Shown here: piece after piece, positions 34,234 to 43,998 of the stretch
Layout of the letters: every line of letters starts with the position of its first letter
Numbering within the stretch: position 1 is the first letter of the stretch
Source of the DNA: Lysinibacillus cavernae
Lineage (GTDB): Bacteria > Bacillota > Bacilli > Bacillales_A > Planococcaceae
Direction of reading: 5' to 3'
DNA length: 64,000 nucleotides
NCBI RefSeq assembly: GCF_009724685.1
Contig: NZ_WMEF01000003.1
Coordinates: 124,001-188,000, forward strand
Program-made: the position numbers and the translations under genes
Notes under the pieces: generated by a model
What the model was told of the DNA's origin: nothing
The model's database searches: none
What the model saw: only the letters and a program-made list of their open reading frames with translations

Positions 34234-37200
34234 TTATGGATTTATCACTTCATAGAGCTGTTCTAATTTCTTGGAAAATTTGTTATATGCCTTTTGCCAT
34301 GCTTCCTCATCACCTTCAAGTAATTTTACTTCCTTCACTTTTTGCACATCACTTTCAGCTTGTGTGAGCTTGCTATAATTTTTGACAAGCTTTTGTTGCA
34401 TAGCTGTTAAGCTATTATATTTGTTCCTTATCTCCATCAATCGACTTTCTATATCGGACACATAATATCCATCTTTTTGTAATTCATTAATTAAATCAAT
34501 CATCTCTACTACGAGATCATTGGCTGTTTGCTCACTTGTTTCCATTTTATTAATCTCTTCCAATAAACTAGTTAGCTGTCCATTAACCTCGACCTCATAG
34601 CCCTTTAATAAACTAACTTGTAGCGTTGTGAGCTTTCGAAAATCTTTTATAATCGCCGATGGATTTTTTTCTAAGTTGGTTTGGAATTTCTTAATAAAGG
34701 ACTCTACAGCTTTGACATCATGTATTGCTTGTTTAATGTCTTGTGCATTTGTAATTAGTTTTTTCTCAGTAGAGAAAAGGGCATTGTACTTATTAATCTT
34801 GTCCTTTACTGCATTTAACGAGAAGATATAGCCATTTGCGTCCACTAACTCTTCATTTAGGTCGTTATAACCTGTTGTATGCTCCATAATCTTTTCATTA
34901 ATTTGGTTATACAAAGCTTCAGCTAATTTTTGCTGTATTGCATTTAATTTGCTGTACGCTTTGAGAACAGCCTGCATCTTCGAATATTGTTTATTAGAAT
35001 CTGCCTCATTTAATGCATCATTGACCTTCTTTTCAAATGATCTAACCGCTTTTACATTCGCTTCAGCAGCTTTTAAATCAGCATAATTCGTCACATATTT
35101 CTTTACACCTTTAGACAACTCTTTGTATTTATTGACCAACTCGTCCACAGATCTAGCATAATTTTCAAAGTTAGATGAATCTTTAATAGCAGTATTAATG
35201 TCATCACTGAATTTCTTACCTGCTGTTGCATCATCGTTTGTCTCACTAGGAGTCTCAGAATTTATAGGAATTTTATCTAAAATATTTGCATTATAAACAT
35301 ATTTTTGCTGAGTTATTGTTAATTTGTTATACGCTTTTAATGCGGAATTGAAGGCAGACTGTATTTTGTTATATTTCGTTTCAGTTGTAAATACAGAATT
35401 ATATTTTTCTAATTGGCTAATGACTTTTTCAGCTGCCTTTAAATCCTTTTGCATCTGAATCATTTCGTTTGTTTTCGCCACATCATTATAGGACTTTAAA
35501 CTTTTTTGCAGCGAGATAATGGTTTTTACATTTGCCAACAGTTTGTCCCACGTCTCTTTTGAAGCATCCGTATTTTCTACTTCTTGAATCAGTTGAGCTA
35601 TCGTGTCCAATTCAGTAGCCTCTGCGTTTTCAGCTTCCTCTAAAAGTGATAGCCTATACTCTACCAATGCTTGTTGACGTAAGTTCAGTTTTAAATACGC
35701 GGACCGAATGCTTTTAGCTGTTGCCACCTTTTGTTTAGACGTCTGCCCTTGCAATTTATCAAATAGCTTTTCAAATTTTTGTGCACTTTTCAAATCAGCT
35801 TTTGCCATTGTTAAAATGGCTTGATTTTGCACAACCATTTTATACCCCGGTAAAAGCGCATTAATTTTTACGTCTATCTCTGCAATTTTTTCCGCTAAGA
35901 CGTTCGTATTTTCTGGAGCATATTGTTGGATCGGATCTATCACGTCCCCCAATAACGCTGTAATCAGTCCATTGATTTCACCTAGCTTTACAAGCTCCTT
36001 TTGACTATCCGGATTTTCCAACAATAACTTCAATAATTGCTGATAACTATTACCTGTATCTAAGCTTCTTTGTAAATAATCTAGTTGATCATACTCAGCC
36101 TTTAGTTGTTGAAGCGTTTGTAAGCTAGTCTTTTCATCTAATGCTTTAATTTTCTCTGCAATACGCTCCACTTTGGCCATATCGGCTACAGCACGCTGCA
36201 ATATCGAATAGTTTGTCACCTGTGATTTTGCTGCTGATGTTAATTTTTGATATTGATTTTCTATCTGAGCTATTACAGATTGTATATCATTTGTATAGAC
36301 AACGCGTTTATGGCTATCTACGGTGAGCAGCGTGCCAATTTGTTTTTCAATCGCTTGAATATGATCGTCTGAAATACTGATAGGCGTTAATGCAATAGCA
36401 GAAACAACTTGATCCCCTACTTTTGCAGTGACCTTCACCACAATATCCTTCATTGCTGATTCCTGTGTATCTTTAGGAATCATGTAGGAAGGCGTTGTTG
36501 CATTGGGAATGATAGAATAACTACTTCCTATTTTATAAAGCCATTGATATGTAAACGAAACTTGTTTCGACGCTAACGTGATTTTCTGAGAAGTATTCGT
36601 TTCTGTTGTAACGACAGGAATTTTCACTTTAAGCGTATCCCCAGGTACGACAAAATCTCCACCTGTGAAGCCTTCAAATTCTATTGCCTCAATATTTAAA
36701 TTCAGCTTCTGAATTTTTTTGTTTGGACTTACATAAATCAAACCATCTTCTGTTTTGGCTTCAAAAAAGATCGATTTATCAGCAGCTAAAGGCGGTATAA
36801 CGAGCTCTAATTTCGTTTCATTTGCTATTGGTTTCGCCTTGTTATCTTCTACGACATACCATTGAAAATTGGTAAAAACAGTTGGTTTATCTGTACTACT
36901 TGATAAACCCTCAATTTTAGCGACCAACTGACCATTCACATAATCATTGCCTTCAATTGGAAGAGTTCCTTTGACAACAATTTTTTTACTTTCATAAATT
37001 TTCCCACGATCATCCGTGACCTTAACAATAATGGATTTTCCTATTGCCTCTGCGGGTATTAAATAGGAATGGCTCGTTTGCGAAGATATAGGTTCCTCTA
37101 CGCTCGCATTGACAAAGTACCATTCGTACTGGTAATTAGAATCCTTTGGTAAGGAGGTGATATCCGCTTTTAGTTCTGTCCCGACTATACCACTTCCTTC

Positions 37201-37293
37201 AATCGTTACTTGCTCTGAAGCAGCATGTGCATCAATAGGCATAATAATAGCTGCTGGGGCTACTGCCATTAGTAAGAATTTTGTCTTGGTCAT
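34234..37293 (-). CDS. Large secreted repeat protein, paralogue B
   Basis: A 1019-residue protein with the same plan as its neighbour: signal peptide (KFLLMAVAPAAIIMPIDAHA), three Ig-like units each with a YxWYx or YQWLY core (the first two near 25-195, the third near 200-305), then helical repeats with NYS/NYADLKAA-type turns, for example SAAKSQVTNYSILQRAVADM and SKGVKKYVTNYADLKAAEA. The C-terminal sections of A and B align closely (KNYSKLTQAE, FSKKLE-LY), so the genes arose by tandem duplication. No anchor motif is present. Both lie just downstream of comX-comP and could be quorum-regulated targets, which is not shown by any site I can support. Confidence 0.75.
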   Translation of the reverse strand: MTKTKFLLMAVAPAAIIMPIDAHAASEQVTIEGSGIVGTELKADITSLPKDSNYQYEWYFVNASVEEPISSQTSHSYLIPAEAIGKSIIVKVTDDRGKIYESKKIVVKGTLPIEGNDYVNGQLVAKIEGLSSSTDKPTVFTNFQWYVVEDNKAKPIANETKLELVIPPLAADKSIFFEAKTEDGLIYVSPNKKIQKLNLNIEAIEFEGFTGGDFVVPGDTLKVKIPVVTTETNTSQKITLASKQVSFTYQWLYKIGSSYSIIPNATTPSYMIPKDTQESAMKDIVVKVTAKVGDQVVSAIALTPISISDDHIQAIEKQIGTLLTVDSHKRVVYTNDIQSVIAQIENQYQKLTSAAKSQVTNYSILQRAVADMAKVERIAEKIKALDEKTSLQTLQQLKAEYDQLDYLQRSLDTGNSYQQLLKLLLENPDSQKELVKLGEINGLITALLGDVIDPIQQYAPENTNVLAEKIAEIDVKINALLPGYKMVVQNQAILTMAKADLKSAQKFEKLFDKLQGQTSKQKVATAKSIRSAYLKLNLRQQALVEYRLSLLEEAENAEATELDTIAQLIQEVENTDASKETWDKLLANVKTIISLQKSLKSYNDVAKTNEMIQMQKDLKAAEKVISQLEKYNSVFTTETKYNKIQSAFNSALKAYNKLTITQQKYVYNANILDKIPINSETPSETNDDATAGKKFSDDINTAIKDSSNFENYARSVDELVNKYKELSKGVKKYVTNYADLKAAEANVKAVRSFEKKVNDALNEADSNKQYSKMQAVLKAYSKLNAIQQKLAEALYNQINEKIMEHTTGYNDLNEELVDANGYIFSLNAVKDKINKYNALFSTEKKLITNAQDIKQAIHDVKAVESFIKKFQTNLEKNPSAIIKDFRKLTTLQVSLLKGYEVEVNGQLTSLLEEINKMETSEQTANDLVVEMIDLINELQKDGYYVSDIESRLMEIRNKYNSLTAMQQKLVKNYSKLTQAESDVQKVKEVKLLEGDEEAWQKAYNKFSKKLEQLYEVINP

Positions 37294-37446
37294 TCAAAAT
37301 CCGCTCCTTACATTATGTAGATATCACATATTATAGCAATACTTTCCACCTACTAGCAATGACACGTCAAATAATAGGCTCATTAAAACAACTAACTATT
37401 TACGCTCAAATTAAAGATGGCACAAGTAACAAATGTTGCGGACAAA

Positions 37447-37497
37447 CAAAAGCCTTCTAATCCATATTCGTAGCGTCTACGAAGAGATTAGAAGGTG
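37447..37497 (-). terminator. Terminator of comX-comP
   Basis: CCTTCTAATC pairs with GATTAGAAGG, with an inner TCGTAG/CTACGA stem, followed by CTTTTGTTT on the minus strand. Confidence 0.8.
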
Positions 37498-37533
37498 TAA
37501 AAAAGTATGCCGATGTGCTGCCGCTTCATTTGG

Positions 37534-39888
37534 TTATCCTCGAATCATATATGTTGGACTGTTCAGGGTACTATACGTATAAGGATGTGTATGATTAGTT
37601 TCACTTACGATAATACGAATGGTCATCCCTTCTCCTACTTTGCTATCTAAGGTGAATTTTCCATTAAAAGCGTGAACACGCTCTTGCATACCTTGAATGC
37701 CCATAGAATCGGCAAGTAGTATGTCATCTATATGACAGCCCACCCCATCATCAGTATACAAAATTTCAAAGCCATCTTTGGTGCCTAATAAATTTATTTC
37801 TACTGTATGGGCATACGAATGCTTTAAAGCATTGTTTAATATTTCTTGGAACAATCGAAAAATCATTAAATTTAAACGCTCATCCTCTAAATAAAGACGG
37901 TCAATCGTATAGTTCAATACAAAATCAGCTCGTTTACGAATTTTTTGTATAAGCTTTTCGAGTGCTGCATTTAAACCCAGTGTATCTAAGAGCGGCGGCT
38001 TTAAATTTTCACAATAGCCTCTTAAATCATTCAATGAGATAATCATATGTTCATGAAGCTTTACAAGTTTTGTCGGTATCCCCTCTTTTTCCTTTGTATG
38101 CATGAGGACATCCATTTCTCGCGCGATATGAAGCTGCTCTTGGAGAATCGTATCATGAAGCTCTTGGGCTAACTGATATTTTTCTTCCTCAAAACGTAGC
38201 CAAAGTAATTTATTGAGCCATGGCAATTGTTTATTATCAGCCTCTTTCATATGCTTTAACTGCTCTAAAAGTTCCTCAACCATTTTTGTGTTTTCAATAA
38301 AATTATTTAAATATAACAATAACAATTCGAGCCATAACAATTCCTCATCTTTCAGATAAATAGATTTATTATGGTCTACTACGAGTATTCTTTTATAATT
38401 GACATCTTGATGAATAAAGGCTATGTAGAAATGATCTGTTTTTTTAATGTCTCCTAATCCTAATCGTTCGAGCAGTACTTCATCAATCTGATGCTGGGTG
38501 TATTCCTTGGATTTGTTCGTTAACGTCACCTGATGTGTTTGAAAATCATAGGTTAAAACATAAACATTTTCCATTTCAAGTTGGAGCACAACTTCCTGCA
38601 CAAATTTCTCCAATAAATCCTCAATTTTGACAACTCGCCCAATACTATCAACGGTTGTATACAAGCGGTGGATATAATCCCCTTTAGTAGAAAATAAAAT
38701 TTTCCGCTTACGATAATCAACCCGCTCTTTCATATAAAACAATGCCATTAATGAGAGAAAGGCAAAAAAGAAAATCTCCGTCATGCGTGTAATGGATAGA
38801 TCGGCCAATAAATATAAGCCGCCTAACAACCAAATTGTAAAGCCAAAGGAAAAATTAAAATAATAACGTAATCGAGAAATGAAATACTCCATATCGAAAA
38901 TACGTTCAGTTAGTTGTGTGAAAATGAAGCTGAACGGAATAAGCATTAAGAAAAGTGAACAAACATCAGCTGATAATAATCGTTTATTAAATAGAATTTG
39001 TGGTAATGCATAAAAAAGTAGAAAGGGTAAAAATGGTATGATGATACTCATTAATAATATCTTTAGTTGAGATAATTTATACTTAAAATATCCTACAATT
39101 AATATTCCAAGATTTATTATTAATAATAGGAAAAATAGCCATAGTATGATTTCTGACAAAATAGGGTTAAATGATGGATAATAAATACTGAAAAAGCTTA
39201 ACGCAATTGCTAACATAGGTACAAAAAAGAATACTTTTAAATTTTTTATGAAAATCCATTTTATATTTAAAAATGAAAAATAATTTTTCAAAAAATATAA
39301 CAAAAATACTAAACATAATAACATGCTACTACGATTTATAATTATACCTATACTATCTAAACGACCAGAAGCACCAATACTTACATATGCTAAAGAAACA
39401 CTTAGTATAAATAGTATTAGTAAATTAGTTAGTTGTTGATTAATTTTTTTAAAATATAAATATATAGTAATAAATAATGTCAAGACATAATAACATGCCG
39501 GTATTATCAATAAATAGTAAAACTGCTGAGGGATATCTAGATTTTTTATCTGTACTAAGATTATTTTTCCATCAGGCTTTTGGATTGTTAATTCTTTTGC
39601 TGCCCTAATTGCTGAATCAAAGGAAATATAAGATATATTTCTTATTTTTACATCATCAACATTTAAAACAATATCTCCAGGTACAATCTGATGCTTTGTT
39701 GCCCAATCTTTATAATAAGAATCCGTTATTGTCCAATTGTCATTTATTTTTTCTAACTCAATATTTAAAAAGGGCGTGCTATAAGAAACATAAAGAAGAT
39801 ACATTCCTAAAATTAAATAGATACCTATAGCAGGCCCAAACCAATTTATTTTATTAATTTTTAATACCAAACTCGGTTTTCTAAACAT
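37534..39888 (-). CDS. comP: ComP-like membrane sensor histidine kinase
   Basis: A 784-residue kinase. Span 1 (about 17-36) is followed by an extracytoplasmic PDZ-like domain (VPGDIVLNVDDVKIRN), then about seven more spans to residue 385, a GAF-like stretch and the kinase core. The HisKA_3 box LAQELHDTILQEQLH (phospho-His near 575), N-box FQEILNNALKHSYA, and ATP motifs YTDDGVGCHIDD and MGIQGMQERV are intact. This is the ComP plan. Its start lies inside comX, the pheromone gene (28-bp overlap), which fixes the assignment. No comA-type response regulator follows; the partner must be elsewhere. Confidence 0.88.
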   Translation of the reverse strand: MFRKPSLVLKINKINWFGPAIGIYLILGMYLLYVSYSTPFLNIELEKINDNWTITDSYYKDWATKHQIVPGDIVLNVDDVKIRNISYISFDSAIRAAKELTIQKPDGKIILVQIKNLDIPQQFYYLLIIPACYYVLTLFITIYLYFKKINQQLTNLLILFILSVSLAYVSIGASGRLDSIGIIINRSSMLLCLVFLLYFLKNYFSFLNIKWIFIKNLKVFFFVPMLAIALSFFSIYYPSFNPILSEIILWLFFLLLIINLGILIVGYFKYKLSQLKILLMSIIIPFLPFLLFYALPQILFNKRLLSADVCSLFLMLIPFSFIFTQLTERIFDMEYFISRLRYYFNFSFGFTIWLLGGLYLLADLSITRMTEIFFFAFLSLMALFYMKERVDYRKRKILFSTKGDYIHRLYTTVDSIGRVVKIEDLLEKFVQEVVLQLEMENVYVLTYDFQTHQVTLTNKSKEYTQHQIDEVLLERLGLGDIKKTDHFYIAFIHQDVNYKRILVVDHNKSIYLKDEELLWLELLLLYLNNFIENTKMVEELLEQLKHMKEADNKQLPWLNKLLWLRFEEEKYQLAQELHDTILQEQLHIAREMDVLMHTKEKEGIPTKLVKLHEHMIISLNDLRGYCENLKPPLLDTLGLNAALEKLIQKIRKRADFVLNYTIDRLYLEDERLNLMIFRLFQEILNNALKHSYAHTVEINLLGTKDGFEILYTDDGVGCHIDDILLADSMGIQGMQERVHAFNGKFTLDSKVGEGMTIRIIVSETNHTHPYTYSTLNSPTYMIRG

Positions 39889-40019
39889 ACATCTTCATCA
39901 AACGAATCCAAAATTGCCTTTTGTTCAAGTGCTGAAATACCAATAAGAGAAGCTTTTTTTTCTTTTAACAATGTTACCAACGACGGATTTTGCTCTAAAT
40001 ACTGAATCACGTTAATCAT
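39861..40019 (-). CDS. comX: ComX-like pheromone precursor
   Basis: A 52-codon ORF starting at ATG 40017-40019 with GAGG nine bases upstream, overlapping the start of comP by 28 bp. It has the ComX layout: a leader MINVIQYLEQNPSLVTLLKE, the conserved core ASLIGISALEQKAILDSF, and a short acidic-to-aromatic C-terminus ending RVWY. In B. subtilis ComX a Trp near the C-terminus is isoprenylated by ComQ and the tail is secreted as the pheromone; here Trp51 is the penultimate residue. No comQ lies next to it, so the modifying enzyme would have to be encoded elsewhere or be absent. A strong promoter sits about 105 bp upstream. Confidence 0.85.
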   Translation of the reverse strand: MINVIQYLEQNPSLVTLLKEKKASLIGISALEQKAILDSFDEDVCLENRVWY

Positions 40020-40121
40020 TAAAATCGCCTCATTTCTATTAGTTTTATTATTATAGTTACAAACATTTGTTAATAAATCCTTTTAAAAGTAATTATTAAC
40101 CATATATGTAACTATATCTTT

Positions 40122-40149
40122 ATTATACTACCCATTCCCAATAATTCAA
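40122..40149 (-). promoter_or_regulatory. Sigma-A promoter of comX-comP
   Basis: The -35 TTGAAT (40144-40149), a 16-bp spacer and perfect -10 TATAAT (40122-40127) lie directly upstream of comX, so comX is the first gene of the transcript and no comQ precedes it. Confidence 0.7.
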
Positions 40150-40249
40150 CACAATATTCTAAAAAGTACGAAAAATTAATAGAATATGTAATAAATTTGC
40201 TTTATTTCCTAAATCTAATTCTCCAAGAATAGACATAAAATCTAATAAA

Positions 40250-40285
40250 AAGCCTATTCCCACTAGCAGGAATAAGCTACTCATA
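40250..40285 (-). terminator. Terminator upstream of comX
   Basis: AGCTTATTCC pairs with GGAATAGGCT around an 8-nt loop and is followed by TTTTTATT on the minus strand. It insulates comX from the toxin-immunity region. Confidence 0.75.
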
Positions 40286-40436
40286 GTTGCATAGCTATAC
40301 TATTTCTAACTGACAGCCATCTTGAAGCTACTTGGTGAAGTATGACGTGATTAACGTAGCGTGCTGGGATTCATATCGCCGCAATTCAATGCAAAAACTT
40401 GAGCATCCTCCCTTTCTTCTATGAATATCAAAATAC
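40286..40436 (-). other. Relic coding fragment between two terminators
   Basis: One minus-strand frame reads as protein-like sequence (ELRRYESQHATLITSYFTK, one stop codon, then LQDGCQLEIV and a stop) but has no start and is too short to assign. It looks like the tail of a lost gene of the toxin-immunity array. I see nothing else here. Confidence 0.3.
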
Positions 40437-40480
40437 GAAAAAGCACTTGCCGTCTGTTATAGACAATCAAGTGCTTTAAG
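40437..40480 (-). terminator. Terminator, repeat copy 1 (matches 45330-45373)
   Basis: AAAGCACTTG pairs with CAAGTGCTTT, followed by TT on the minus strand. The 44-bp sequence recurs at 45330-45373 with two differences in the core and looser similarity for about 35 bp beyond. Confidence 0.8.
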
Positions 40481-40567
40481 TAATTATTTTTCTAAATTTA
40501 TAATAATTTTAGGTTACTATAAATTTGTAAACCCTACTATACTTTTTGTTAAATTACCTTTACAAAG

Positions 40568-41281
40568 TTAATTTTCAAATCCAATCACAACCCATTCATC
40601 TACATAACTCCAAAAACTGATATTATATTTAGGCTTTAATTTTGCAGACCAAAAGGTAGCATTGTTATCAACACAATTTGTATAATCTATGGCAATATAA
40701 CTCCCCATTCCATTAGAGAAAAAGCCAAAAGATGAATCTAGGTTAATTTTTATAGGTTCTTCTAAATCATCAATAATACTCCATTCAATATCCTCGTCTC
40801 CAAGATATGTAACGGATTCAAGTGGAACTAAGCCCATTGATTCACTCGCATAGTAATAAAAACCATCATGAACATTTTCATAAAATCTTTGAATAGAAGA
40901 AGGTGTTTTATCCCACAATCCCTCTAATTCTACGTTTTTTTGTCCCTTTTGAGGATTACGCCCTTCGTAATATAATATGTCTCCTTTGGAATTTTTTATA
41001 GTGTATAAAACAGAATATTCACCTTCTACATCCATAATTTCAATGTTTATAAGATGTTCATTTAGATAAGAGATCGTGTTCCGTAGTTCAATCCCTACAT
41101 TTTTTTCCCATATTTTCAGAAGTAAATCAATACTTCCTTTAATATCGTCATTATAAAAGAGTTTTCTCCATTCAATTGGAATTTCATTATCATTAAGATT
41201 ACTAATTTCATCAACTGTTAATATGCGGACATTTTCATTGTACTTTTTAAATAAGTAAGTTTTTGGTTCATCTACTAATCA
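40568..41281 (-). pseudogene. Immunity protein gene for the HNH toxin tail, 5' end broken
   Basis: From ATG 41033-41035 an open frame encodes 155 residues (MDVEGEYSVLYTIKNSKGD to the stop at 40568). The same frame stays open and protein-like for another 80 codons upstream (EPKTYLFKKYNENVRILTV, then IPIEWRKLFYNDDIKGSID) up to a TGA at 41279-41281, with no ATG, GTG or TTG start. An ATG at 41280-41282 is one base out of frame. The simplest reading is a single-base insertion just after the original start. It directly follows an HNH-nuclease toxin tail, the usual place of an immunity gene. No immunity family was recognised by name. Confidence 0.6.
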
Positions 41282-41766
41282 TCTCCCTTTTTATTTAAAT
41301 CATTAAAATCATCAATCTGTTTCTGTATCTTTCTTTCAAGTTCTTTTTCTTTGACCATCATTTTTTGCCTAAATTCAGGATTAACCTCGATTTCTCCTGG
41401 TTTCCCTTTCTTATAGTGTGTCCACTCTTCATACGATTTAGATTGCTTTGAGGTATTTGCAGATTTACTTAATCCCGTGAAGTTTTCTGAATTATTTAAT
41501 ATTTCCGACTTTTAGGAATCTGTTAAATTCCCGAAACCATCCATCTTAGCAATTCTATCCATTGAAACAATATGATCAGCTTCTAATGCACCCTTAAATG
41601 TTTTGCCAGGAAGGACTTCATCATTGGTTACTGTTTTTTTATCGTGCCCTTCATTTACTTTATCTCTCAATTTTTGTGTTGGTGTCTGCCCCCTTAACAT
41701 ATCATATTCTTCGTCTGATATTTGCCTATCACCATATCGAGGTGATGTCCCAACTTCACCAGTATC
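41275..41766 (-). pseudogene. Orphan C-terminal HNH-nuclease toxin domain with nonsense codon
   Basis: Reading from about 41766 one frame gives TGEVGTSPRYGDRQISDEEY, then LPGKTFKGALEADHIVSMDR, IAKMDGFGNLTDS, an in-frame TAA at 41512-41514, then SEILNNSENFTGLSKSANTS and a Lys/Glu-rich tail ending at 41275. The ADHIVSM His and the NN-x-x-NF-x-x-L motif are typical of HNH toxin domains at the C-termini of polymorphic toxins. A further stop codon precedes the segment, and its N-terminal part was lost; the IS110 element now lies directly upstream. It would be inactive as it stands. Confidence 0.65.
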
Positions 41767-41820
41767 CTATGTTGTAATCTTAAAATTCGCTAATAAAAAA
41801 ACAACCTATCTTAAACCTTA

Positions 41821-43056
41821 TTAAACTACTTCTTCCTCTTTTACTATCGGCAATTCATAGGCTGTTTTGTGCTTCATCATGCCGTAAATAATGTTTACAA
41901 GCCGTCTCATGATACAAACCAATGCTTGTCCCTTTGTTTTACCTTCTTTTAGTTTCCGTTGATAGTATGCATGAAATACTGGATTCCTTGGCAGCTTACT
42001 TCCTTTTGCCACTTGTACTTGCTGTACGGCTAAGTTGTAAAATAAAGCGTGTAGCGCCCGATTTCCCTGCTTGCTTTTTTGTTCCCTTCCTTTCCCACCA
42101 GAACCAAAGTAAATAGGCGCAATGCCCGCAAATCGTGCTAATTTGTTGGCATTTGGAAAACGGCGTACATCACCTATTTCTGCAATTAAAGCCGAAGCTG
42201 TAACGAGATCTATGCCAGGCATCGTTTCTAGTTGAAAGTCTAGTAAACTCATTAACCCTTTTAATTCTCGCTCCACATAGCGCATTTCCTGTTTCTTAAA
42301 TGAAATGTCTCGGACGATGCTCTTTACTAAAAAGTCTCGTGTTTCTTGGTGTTCTCTTATTGTGTTTCCATCCTCTTTCACCAACTTTAAAATCTCACTC
42401 GCTTTTTTCACCGAACATGTATTGCTACTGGCTTCTAATAAAAATATGGTCAATTGCTTTACACTTAACCCCTCTAAACACGGTGGAGACGGGTATCGTT
42501 CCCAAAATGCCAATGCTGTTTTTCCATCTACCTCTGAAAAAAACTTTTTATAGCTTGGATAGTGGTGACTTAATTAAATATGTAGTTGGTTCTTTAAAGC
42601 ACTTTGTGCCTTTACTAATGCATTTCTTCTACTGACCAGCTGTTGTATCGACCAATATAAATCATGTGGTTTAGCGTCTGGTAACTGCTCTAGTTTGTTC
42701 ACCAAAATTCTGGCTACACATTCTGCATCCCAGCTATCACTTTTTTGTGTGGTCATGTGACTTTTGCGTTCGGCATATGAAAGAGCTGGGTTCACTTCTT
42801 TTACAATTTGTTCATGGTCTGCTAAATATTTAGCTAACGCTCTCCCATAACCCCCAACATCTTCTAAACCAAAAATGGGTGTCAAACCATCGTCCATATG
42901 TTTATAAATATCCCGTAAAAACGTTGAAAAAGCAGACGGTTTATTTTCAAACTTTATTTCATCTAGTTTTTCTTGCCAACAATTAATAATAACCGCTACA
43001 TGGTGTTGCTTATGTAAGTCTACTCCCACATAAAAATGTTTCTGTCGTTCGTGCAT
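41821..43056 (-). pseudogene. IS110-family transposase, interrupted by one stop codon
   Basis: The frame runs from ATG 43054-43056 to the stop at 41821 with a single in-frame TAA at 42574-42576 (probably CAA to TAA after KNQLHI). N-terminal DEDD RuvC-like part: FYVGVDLHKQHHVAVI, FGLEDVGGYG and SDSWDAECVARIL. C-terminal part with the transposase_20 helix-hairpin-helix: LETMPGIDLVTASALIAEIG, RFAGIAPIYFGSGGKGREQK and NRALHALFYN. The catalytic-type Ser is in the GSGG stretch. About 411 codons is normal for IS110. Unless the stop is suppressed, the element cannot move by itself. Confidence 0.88.
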
Positions 43057-43204
43057 TAACTTATCCTCCTATTCAATGGAATGAAAATGCCGGCAACCTT
43101 AGTTCGAGCGTTCACCTTCCGGTGCGCATTGGTACGAAAGCCTATCCATTTTCACCCTTATATGAGGTTATATAAGTAAATGAGCCCCTTTTTTAAGTAA
43201 CTTT
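43057..43204 (-). ncRNA. Candidate IS110 bridge-RNA (non-coding left end)
   Basis: IS110-group elements encode a structured guide (bridge) RNA in the non-coding end upstream of the transposase. Here the 148 bp between the transposase start and the serine recombinase stop are non-coding and contain GC-rich hairpin-forming sequence, for example GCACCGGAAGGTGAACGC. The exact ends, loops and guides cannot be defined by eye, so this is positional inference. Confidence 0.35.
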
Positions 43205-43987
43205 TTAAATTATAGCCTCATGTTTGCCATTTGCTTGTATTTGTCCGTATGTATAAGTCCCCCGATAAAAGCTCTCACGGTCTAAAATGCGCTTCACTTG
43301 TACTTTTGTAAATCGTTTCCCTTTCTCTGTTCGATGGCCTTCTATGTTGAGCTGTTCTGCCAATTGAGATAGTGACCAATGTTTTAAAAAATGTCTTAAT
43401 TCAAATAACCTCCGTACAACGATCGCTTTCTCTGTATCCACTTCTAATACTTTTCGCCCTTTCTGTACTGTATAACCAAACATGACTCCCCCACCTGCAT
43501 AGCCACCTTGTTCTGCTTTTTTCTTTCTGCCTCTACTCAACTTTAATGCAATTTCGAGCCTTTGATATTGATCTAACAGCTCTAACATGCCATTCACTAA
43601 AAAATCATTTGGTTCATGTGTGTAGATGCTGTAATTTGGCTGCTCAATCGCTTTCACATCTGCGTTATATTTTTTCAACTCTCGTTGTATCAATACTTTT
43701 GCCATATCAGAGCGCCACAAACGAGACGTATTTAATACAATTACTTGGCTCACTTGATGGTATTCTATATCTGCCAATAGCTCTTGCAAGCCTTCTCGCT
43801 CAATAGTTAATCCATCCTCATCAACTGTCGCTCCGCTGAGTCCTCTATCTTCATATATGTGAAGTAGTTGTAGCTTATTATCGTCACAATACCTTTCAAT
43901 CTCTTCTACTTGATACGCTAAGCTATATCCTTCACGTACTTGCCCTTCTGTTGAAACTCGTACATAACCAACTACTTTTTCTTTCAT
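43205..43987 (-). CDS. Serine recombinase (resolvase family)
   Basis: A 260-residue site-specific recombinase. The catalytic N-domain includes VGYVRVSTEGQVREGYSLAY with nucleophile Ser, IYEDRGLSGATVD, and VIVLNTSRLWRSDMAKV; then comes a recombinase domain (FGYTVQKGRKVLEVDTEKA) with a DNA-binding LNIEGHRTEKGKRFTKVQV. It lacks the zinc-ribbon and coiled-coil of large phage integrases, so it is a short form. The ATG at 43985-43987 has AGGGGGC upstream; the 37 extra codons of the longest frame run through operator DNA. It is divergent from the XRE gene, like an integration module. Confidence 0.88.
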   Translation of the reverse strand: MKEKVVGYVRVSTEGQVREGYSLAYQVEEIERYCDDNKLQLLHIYEDRGLSGATVDEDGLTIEREGLQELLADIEYHQVSQVIVLNTSRLWRSDMAKVLIQRELKKYNADVKAIEQPNYSIYTHEPNDFLVNGMLELLDQYQRLEIALKLSRGRKKKAEQGGYAGGGVMFGYTVQKGRKVLEVDTEKAIVVRRLFELRHFLKHWSLSQLAEQLNIEGHRTEKGKRFTKVQVKRILDRESFYRGTYTYGQIQANGKHEAII

Positions 43988-43998
43988 AATGCCCCCTA

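Noticed and set aside
37430-37445. TTGCGG half-site upstream of repeat protein B as a ComA box
   Set aside because: Only one half of the TTGCGG-N4-CCGCAA motif is present; too common to count.
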